A DNA stretch of 11,387 bases from JAKVJE01 sp047722305 (lineage in GTDB: Bacteria > Actinomycetota > Actinomycetes > Actinomycetales > Microbacteriaceae): assembly GCA_047722305.1 (NCBI GenBank), contig JBDNYM010000059.1:1-11387 (forward strand). Reading direction: 5' to 3'. The position numbers and the translations under genes were made by a program. The notes under the pieces were generated by a model. It ran no database searches, was not told the origin of the DNA, and saw nothing but the letters and a program-made list of their open reading frames with translations. The number at the start of each line of letters is the position of its first letter. Within the stretch, counting starts at the first letter, position 1. This document shows positions 6,946 through 11,387 of the stretch, one piece after another.

Positions 6946-8217
6946 CTAATGGCCCCGGCTCGAATCGGGGTCGATGCGCGGGTCGGGGTCCGCGGTGCCG
7001 CCCCGCGCCCGCAGCGTGCTGGCCGGAGCCACCGCCCCCGTCCCGAAGCGGGCCGCGATGCGGTCGGCGACCGCATCCACCGCCCGCCACTGGGAGGCGT
7101 CGCCCCAGATCGGGTCGCGGGCCAGGCCCGAGGCGGTCGGGACGAGGCTCGCGAATCGCACGCCGACCAGACGCGTCGGGCGATCCCAGCCGCTGCGGAC
7201 CAGCAGGTCCTGGGCGGCGTCGATGAGCTCCTGCGTGGTGGCGGTGGGGGCCGGCAGCGTCACGGACCGGGTGATGGTTCGGAAGGCCCCGTCGCGCAGC
7301 TTCAGGACGACGGTGCGGGTCAGCAGATCGGCCGCGCGCAGGGCGGCGGCGGACCGATCCGCGAGCCCCACCAGCACCGCGCGCAGGCGCTCGGGGTCGG
7401 TCTCGTCGACCGGGAAGGTGGTCTCCTTGCCGATGCTGCGCTCGCTGCGGGAGGTCGCGACTTCGGCCTGCTGCCGCCCGGCCGCCCGCTCAGCCAGAAC
7501 GGCGGCCTGCGCGGCCCCCAGGCTGCGCTGCAGCCGGGCGGGCGAGACCTCCCGCAGCTGCCCGACGGTCTCGATGCCGAGCCGGTGCAGGGCGGCGCGG
7601 GTGTGCTCCCCCACCCCGGCCAGCGCCCCCACGGGCAGCGGGGCGAGGAAGCCGGCGACCTCACCGGCGTTGACGATGAGCAGCCCGTCCGGCTTGGCCA
7701 TTCCGGAGGCGAGCTTGGCGACGAACTTCGTGGGCGCGGCGCCGATCGAGCAGGTGAGCGCGATTTCGTCCCGCATCCGACGGCGGATCTCCGCGGCGAT
7801 GCGGCCGGTGCCGCCGAAGAGCCGGTGGCTGCCGGACACGTCCATCCACGCCTCGTCGACGCTGACCGGTTCGATGCGGGGCGTGTACGAGCGCAGCAGG
7901 TCCATGACCCGCTGGGAATATCGACGGTAGAGATGGTGCCGCGGCGGGATGACGACGGCGGTCGGACACAGCCTCAGGGCCGTCGCGACCGGCATCGCCG
8001 AGTGCACCCCGTACTGCCGGGCGGCGTAGTTCGCGGTGGTCACCACCGCCCGCGGCTCGCGTCGCCCCACGATCACGGGCCGATGCCGCAGATCGGGGCG
8101 ATCGAGCAGCTCCACCGACGCGAAGAAGGCGTCCATGTCGACGTGCAGGATGTGGGCGCTGCCGTCGTCGTGCGTCAGTGGGGTGACACGACGATGGCTG
8201 CCGTCCTGCGCGCTCAT
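6946..8217 (-). CDS. dinB: DNA polymerase IV (Y-family translesion polymerase)
   Basis: A 423-residue Y-family polymerase that copies past damaged bases at low fidelity. The catalytic carboxylates are D27 (HVDMDAFFASVE) and D121/E122 (SVDEAWMD). The steric-gate aromatic is F32, within DAFF. The sequence S-I-G-A-A-P-T-K-F-V-A-K-L-A-S (palm) and the helix-hairpin-helix region P-V-G-A-L-A-G-V-G-E-H-T follow, then the little-finger domain (about 275-390). W124 stands where Tyr or Phe is common. I see no typical beta-clamp-binding pentapeptide at the C-terminus, which ends in a polar, Asp/Arg-rich tail. GAAGGAGG with a 5-nt spacer precedes the ATG. No LexA box of the actinobacterial type (GAACnnnnGTTC) was seen in the 43-nt gap to pox. 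It lies between pox and DUF177, a place where coaD or rsmD are often found in related genomes. Confidence 0.93.
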   Translation of the reverse strand: MSAQDGSHRRVTPLTHDDGSAHILHVDMDAFFASVELLDRPDLRHRPVIVGRREPRAVVTTANYAARQYGVHSAMPVATALRLCPTAVVIPPRHHLYRRYSQRVMDLLRSYTPRIEPVSVDEAWMDVSGSHRLFGGTGRIAAEIRRRMRDEIALTCSIGAAPTKFVAKLASGMAKPDGLLIVNAGEVAGFLAPLPVGALAGVGEHTRAALHRLGIETVGQLREVSPARLQRSLGAAQAAVLAERAAGRQQAEVATSRSERSIGKETTFPVDETDPERLRAVLVGLADRSAAALRAADLLTRTVVLKLRDGAFRTITRSVTLPAPTATTQELIDAAQDLLVRSGWDRPTRLVGVRFASLVPTASGLARDPIWGDASQWRAVDAVADRIAARFGTGAVAPASTLRARGGTADPDPRIDPDSSRGH

Positions 8218-8222
8218 GAACG

Positions 8223-8230
8223 CCTCCTTC
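8223..8230 (-). promoter_or_regulatory. Ribosome binding site of dinB
   Basis: GAAGGAGG on the minus strand, 5 nt before the dinB ATG at 8217. A strong, well-spaced site in the 43-nt gap after pox, supporting the chosen start. Confidence 0.7.
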
Positions 8231-8260
8231 AGGGTGCGTCGAGCTGCGGTTCGTTCCCGA

Positions 8261-9991
8261 TCAGTGGGTCAGGATCTGCCGGAAGTTGGTCCGGCCGAGA
8301 TCGATGAGCTCGTCGCCTCGGCCCGAGAGTACCGTGCGCAGCGCGAACAGGCTGAAGCCCTTCATCTGCTCGACGTTGATCGCCGGCGGGATGGACAGCT
8401 CCTGACGGTCGGTGCGCACGTCGATGAGGGCCGGACCGGGGGCTGCGAGCGCCTCGGCGATGGAGCCCTCCACGTCGCTGGAGTCTTCGATGCGCACGGA
8501 GGCGATGCCGAGCGCTTCGCCCAGCTTGGCGAAGTTGGGGTCGTGCAGGTCAGTGCCCCAGGGCACGAAGCCGGCCGACTTCATCTCCAGCTCGATGAAA
8601 TCGAGGGCCGAGTTGTTGTAGACGAACACCTTGACCGGCAGGTCGTTCTGCACCAGCGTGATGAGCTCGCCGAGCATCATGCTGAGCCCGCCGTCGCCGC
8701 ACATGGCGATGACCTGACGCTTGGGGAAGGCCGCCTGCACGCCGATGCTCTGGGTGATGGCGTTGGCCATGCTGCCGTGGTTGAACGAGCCGACCAGCGA
8801 GCGCCTGCCGTTCATGGTCAGGTAGCGCGCGGCCCAGACCACGGGCGAGCCGACGTCGGGCAGGAACACCGCGTCGTCGGAAGCCAGGCGGTCGAGGACG
8901 CGGGTGGCGTACTGCGGGTGGATGGGACGGCCGGCCTTGGTGGGCGTGGCGAGGTCGTCGAGGCCCTTGCGCGCCTTGGCGTAGTGGGCCAGGCTGCGCT
9001 TCAGGTGGCTGCGGTCGGTCTTCTTCTTCAGCAGGGGCAGCAGCGCCTCGGCGGTGTCTTTCACCGTGCCGACCAGCCCCAGCTCGACCGGGGTGCGCCG
9101 GCCGAGGTGCTCGCCGCGGATGTCGATCTGGATGATGTGGGCGGTCTTGGGGAAGAACTGCTGGTAGGGGAAGTCGGTGCCGAGCATCAGCAGGGTGTCG
9201 CACGATTCCATGGCCCGGTACCCGGACGAGAACCCGAGCAGGCCGGTCATGCCCACGTCGAAGGGGTTGTCGTACTCGACGAACGGTTTGCCGCGGAAGG
9301 CGTGGACGACGGGGGCGCCCAGGGTGTCGGCCAGCTGCACGAGCTGGCCGTGGGCGCCCTCGGTGCCGGCCCCGGCGAGGATGGTGACCTTGTGCGCCTC
9401 GTTGAGCAGGGACGCGGCGCGGGCGAGCTCGGTGGGGCTCGGGACGATGACAGGGTGGGCCCGGTCGATCTTCACGGCGCGTGAGTCGACCGCGTCGGAG
9501 AGCGAGACGTCGCCCGAGATGACCAGCACGGCGACGCCGCGCTTCTCGACGGCGGCGCGGATGGCCATCTCGATCATGCGCGGCATCTGCTTGGCCGAGC
9601 TGACCAGCTCGCAGAACACGCTGCACTCGCGGAACAGGATCTCCGGGTGAGTCGCCTGGAAGTACTCGGACCCGATCTCGGTGCTGGGGATGTGGGACGC
9701 GATGGCCAGCACCGGCACGCGGGAGTGGTTGGCGTCGAAGAGCCCGTTGATGAGGTGCAGGTTGCCCGGTCCGCAGGACGCGGCGCACACGGCGAGGTCG
9801 CCGGTCAACGTGGCCTCCCCCGCGGCGGCGAAGGCGGCGGCCTCCTCGTGGCGCACATGCACCCAGTCGATGTCGCCCGTCCGCCGGAGCGCGTCGGTAA
9901 ACCCGTTCAGGGAATCACCGGGCAGTCCGTACACGCGCTTGACGCCGTTCGCCTTGAGCACTGCGACGGCGGTCTCCGCGACTGTGGTCAT
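8261..9991 (-). CDS. poxB: Pyruvate dehydrogenase (quinone), PoxB type
   Basis: A 576-residue thiamin-diphosphate and FAD enzyme that decarboxylates pyruvate to acetate and CO2 and passes electrons to membrane quinone. The N-terminal pyrimidine-binding domain has YGLPGDSLNG (21-30) and the catalytic Glu at E50 in VRHEEAAAF. The central FAD domain spans about 180-340. The C-terminal domain has the ThDP motif from GDG (432-434) to NN (459-460). The C-terminal region MKGFSLFALRTVLSGRGDEL, followed by I-D-L-G-R-T-N, resembles the end of Escherichia coli PoxB, whose C-terminus mediates membrane binding, so it is more like PoxB than acetolactate synthase. Length matches the family (572 in E. coli). 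ATG 9991 is chosen because AAGGAG lies just upstream and the conserved domain starts there; the frame stays open to 10063 but the extra residues look random. A role in overflow or microaerobic pyruvate metabolism is inferred. Confidence 0.93.
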   Translation of the reverse strand: MTTVAETAVAVLKANGVKRVYGLPGDSLNGFTDALRRTGDIDWVHVRHEEAAAFAAAGEATLTGDLAVCAASCGPGNLHLINGLFDANHSRVPVLAIASHIPSTEIGSEYFQATHPEILFRECSVFCELVSSAKQMPRMIEMAIRAAVEKRGVAVLVISGDVSLSDAVDSRAVKIDRAHPVIVPSPTELARAASLLNEAHKVTILAGAGTEGAHGQLVQLADTLGAPVVHAFRGKPFVEYDNPFDVGMTGLLGFSSGYRAMESCDTLLMLGTDFPYQQFFPKTAHIIQIDIRGEHLGRRTPVELGLVGTVKDTAEALLPLLKKKTDRSHLKRSLAHYAKARKGLDDLATPTKAGRPIHPQYATRVLDRLASDDAVFLPDVGSPVVWAARYLTMNGRRSLVGSFNHGSMANAITQSIGVQAAFPKRQVIAMCGDGGLSMMLGELITLVQNDLPVKVFVYNNSALDFIELEMKSAGFVPWGTDLHDPNFAKLGEALGIASVRIEDSSDVEGSIAEALAAPGPALIDVRTDRQELSIPPAINVEQMKGFSLFALRTVLSGRGDELIDLGRTNFRQILTH

Positions 9992-10103
9992 TTCTCTCCT
10001 TCGACTTGGGAATCCAGGACGCGAGCGGTCCGGATATTCGAGATCGCTGCCCATCCTTGCCATTGGGAGCGGAAATGTCGATAGGAATTTTCACACCGAT
10101 CGG

Positions 10104-10125
10104 ATTCGCCTATTTCTGGGCGAAT
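10104..10125. repeat. Inverted repeat upstream of poxB
   Basis: ATTCGCC (10104-10110) and GGCGAAT (10119-10125) form a 7-bp stem with an 8-nt spacer, about 115-135 nt upstream of the pox start. The right arm is part of the 13-nt direct repeat described separately. It could be an operator half-site arrangement; no regulator is suggested by the window. Confidence 0.5.
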
Positions 10126-10147
10126 GCCACTTTCGGGCGAATGCCAC
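10118..10147. repeat. Two 13-nt direct repeats between the transpeptidase and pox genes
   Basis: GGGCGAATGCCAC occurs at 10118-10130 and again at 10135-10147, start-to-start 17 nt, separated by TTTC. On the coding strand of pox this reads GTGGCATTCGCCC twice. It lies about 130-155 nt upstream of the pox start. It could be a tandem regulator site or a copy of a dispersed intergenic repeat; the window alone cannot decide. Confidence 0.6.
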
Positions 10148-10170
10148 CGGGGGCGCAGCGCGCTCCCCGG
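10147..10170 (-). terminator. Strong GC hairpin downstream of the L,D-transpeptidase gene
   Basis: CCGGGG plus GCGC pair with GCGC plus CCCCGG around a 3-nt loop (AGC), with a single bulged T at 10164: ten GC-rich base pairs. It lies 87 nt past the transpeptidase stop in the direction of transcription. There is no U-tract, as is common for actinobacterial terminator candidates. It probably separates the transpeptidase transcript from pox. Confidence 0.5.
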
Positions 10171-10203
10171 AATCAGCGCCTGGCCAGGCTCAGCGCCCTC
10201 CGC

Positions 10204-10269
10204 AGACCGGCTCAGTGCACCCAGGACCCGGCAGACCGGCTCAGGGCAAGACCGGCTCAGTGCACCCAG
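10204..10269. repeat. Triplicated short repeat including a copy of the transpeptidase 3' end
   Basis: A 21-nt sequence ending in CTCAGTGCACCCAG is identical at 10204-10224 and 10249-10269. Its first 12 nt (AGACCGGCTCAG) occur a third time at 10233-10244. The copy at 10249-10269 contains the last codons and TGA stop of the L,D-transpeptidase (W-V-H-stop), so the 3' end of that gene has been duplicated 45 nt downstream of itself. Confidence 0.85.
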
Positions 10270-11387
10270 ACCTCGGTGCCCGTCGGCGCCCAGTTGTAGA
10301 CGAACTGAGCGTCGCTCACCCCCAGGTTCACGCATCCGTGGCTGAGGTCGGCGACCCCGATCTGGGAGTTCCAGGGGGCGCCGTGGAAGGCCTCGCCGCC
10401 GTTGAAGTAGCTGACCCAGGGCACGTTGGGAGTGACGTAGTCGTAGCCGGGCCCGTACCCGGCCCCCTTCATCGTCTGCGTCGCGTACTTCAGGTAGACC
10501 GTGAAGTGCCCCTTTTCCGTGGCGAATCCGGGCTTGCCCGAAGAGATCGGCATGGTCTTGACCACCGCGTCGTTCTCGAACAGCGTGGCCGTGCGCGCGC
10601 CCAGGTCGACCTCGATGCGGTGGACGACGTTCTGGGCCGGCAGCGCCTTCTCCTCGACCGGCAGCGCGTAGGAGTACGTCCCGGCGCTGTACGCCTTGGC
10701 CACGTCGGCCGCGAAGTCGGTGCTGGTGAGCTGCCGCTGCGGGACGCCCGCCCGCTGCACGCTGAGCACCTTCCCGCTGGAGTTGGTGATGTTCTGCGCC
10801 GGGACGCCCGCCGTGTCGACCTGCGCCGGCAAGGTGGTCTTCACGTAGTCAGCGATGCGGGACTGATCGAAGTCCGGGACGAGCCGGCCGTCGCGGGCGA
10901 CGACCGTCACCCACGAGGCAGCGGTCGCCACGGGCACCTGCGCCACGGTGGCACCGCCGGAGGTGAACACCGCCCCCCGGACGAAGCGATTCAGGGCGTC
11001 CGCGGTGCCCTGGGCGCTCTGGTCGCTGACGGCGGGGGCCACGGTCGTCGACTGCACCTGCACCCGATCCGTGCCCGCCGTGCGCACCTGCCGGACGAGC
11101 GCCTGGGCGGCGGCCGCCACGTCGAGAGATTTCACCGACTGCCCTGGGGCCACCGTCCACGTCTGCGCCGCCGCGTCGAAGGAGATCTGCGGGTCTTTCG
11201 CGGGGGCGACCCGATCCGGCCAGGCCTGGGCCAGGTGCGCCTCCAGCTTGGCCTGGTCGACGGCGACGTCGCCCGCGCGCCCCCCCGCGGGGGTGCCCCC
11301 CCCCCCCCGCAGCCAGGGCGGGGCGGCGACCAGCCGCCCCCGCCCCCCCGGGGGGGGGTGGGGCCCCCCCCCCGCGGCGGCGGGGTG
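10257..11387 (-). CDS. L,D-transpeptidase with PG_binding_4-type domains (5' end missing)
   Basis: The reliable part runs from the stop at 10257 to about 11280. The C-terminal YkuD catalytic domain begins near H-R-I-E-V-D-L-G-A-R-T-A-T-L-F and contains the active-site motif HGAPW followed by SHGCVNL, with the nucleophilic Cys codon at 10332-10334. L,D-transpeptidases make 3-3 cross-links in peptidoglycan or attach proteins to it, outside the membrane. Before this lie two repeats resembling the putative peptidoglycan-binding domain PG_binding_4 (VAVDQAKLEAHLAQAWPDRV upstream of 11153, and the region starting Q-S-T-T-V-A-P-A-V). A GTG at 11153 could be read as a start, but the same domain continues upstream in frame without a stop, so the true start, signal peptide or membrane anchor are beyond the readable sequence. 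The last 110 nt to the window edge are poly-C/poly-G and should not be translated with confidence. The stop lies in a repeat copied downstream. Confidence 0.88.
   Translation of the reverse strand, partial: HPAAAGGGPHPPPGGRGRLVAAPPWLRGGGGTPAGGRAGDVAVDQAKLEAHLAQAWPDRVAPAKDPQISFDAAAQTWTVAPGQSVKSLDVAAAAQALVRQVRTAGTDRVQVQSTTVAPAVSDQSAQGTADALNRFVRGAVFTSGGATVAQVPVATAASWVTVVARDGRLVPDFDQSRIADYVKTTLPAQVDTAGVPAQNITNSSGKVLSVQRAGVPQRQLTSTDFAADVAKAYSAGTYSYALPVEEKALPAQNVVHRIEVDLGARTATLFENDAVVKTMPISSGKPGFATEKGHFTVYLKYATQTMKGAGYGPGYDYVTPNVPWVSYFNGGEAFHGAPWNSQIGVADLSHGCVNLGVSDAQFVYNWAPTGTEVWVH
11281..11387. other. Low-quality, homopolymer-rich contig end
   Basis: The last 107 nt are almost pure G and C, with runs of 13 C (11296-11308), 7 C (11343-11349), 9 G (11350-11358) and 10 C (11364-11373). 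Nothing else in the window looks like this. The pattern fits the decayed end of an assembly contig or read rather than real coding sequence, though the upstream part of the transpeptidase gene should lie here. Confidence 0.75.

Noticed and set aside
8218..8260. Possible SOS (LexA) box upstream of dinB
   Set aside because: GAAC-containing sequence is present, but no paired GTTC at the spacing required for GAACnnnnGTTC.
9992..10063. Longer N-terminus for pox from 10063
   Set aside because: The additional 24 residues have no family similarity, and ATG 9991 has a good ribosome binding site.
9992..10103. Promoter for pox in the AT-richer stretch near 10070-10100
   Set aside because: Candidates such as TATCGA do not fit TANNNT and lack a -35 partner at 16-18 nt.
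10204..10269. CRISPR-like or attachment-site repeat
   Set aside because: The copies are unequally spaced (29 and 16 nt), one is partial, and one is the end of a coding gene; no integrase or cas gene is nearby.

Overview
The window is very GC-rich DNA of an actinobacterium (high-GC Gram-positive). The evidence is the conserved cluster DUF177 - rpmF - rnc - mutM - smc - ftsY, a cysteine-free L32, GTG and TTG starts, and an L,D-transpeptidase with PG_binding_4-type domains in front of the YkuD domain. A propionibacterial relative is possible, but the genus cannot be read from the sequence with confidence. Every gene found lies on the minus strand, so transcription runs from high to low coordinates.

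Layout in the direction of transcription. (1) 11387-10257: 5'-truncated L,D-transpeptidase. Its upstream end runs into poly-C/poly-G sequence at the right edge that looks like an unreliable contig end. (2) 10256-9992: non-coding spacer with three copies of a short repeat, one pair duplicating the last codons and stop of the transpeptidase gene. It also holds a strong hairpin (10147-10170) and a pair of 13-nt direct repeats with an inverted repeat. (3) 9991-8261: pyruvate:quinone oxidoreductase (PoxB type). (4) 8217-6946: DNA polymerase IV. (5) 6936-4553: tightly packed DUF177/YceD, ribosomal protein L32 (rpmF), RNase III (rnc) and formamidopyrimidine-DNA glycosylase (mutM), with gaps of about 10 nt or overlaps. 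(6) 4520-3870: remnant of an AAA_14/DUF4143 ATPase gene with no start codon, an altered P-loop and a large internal in-frame deletion. (7) 3788-246: chromosome condensation ATPase smc. (8) 246 to the left edge: first 82 codons of ftsY, overlapping smc by one base.

Functionally, the core links translation and RNA processing (DUF177, L32, RNase III), DNA repair (MutM, DinB), chromosome organisation (Smc) and membrane protein targeting (FtsY). This grouping is long established in actinobacteria and reflects operon conservation rather than one pathway. PoxB (membrane-peripheral pyruvate oxidation to acetate) and the cell-wall cross-linking enzyme are unrelated neighbours.

I see no undescribed multi-gene system here. 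The points worth a second look are the decayed ATPase gene wedged between mutM and smc, a sharp GAG-to-GAA glutamate-codon switch along smc into ftsY, an acid-free Ala/Pro-rich stretch of the Smc coiled coil over extreme-GC palindromic DNA, and the repeat structures between the transpeptidase and pox genes. No tRNA, rRNA, CRISPR array, insertion sequence or prophage was seen.
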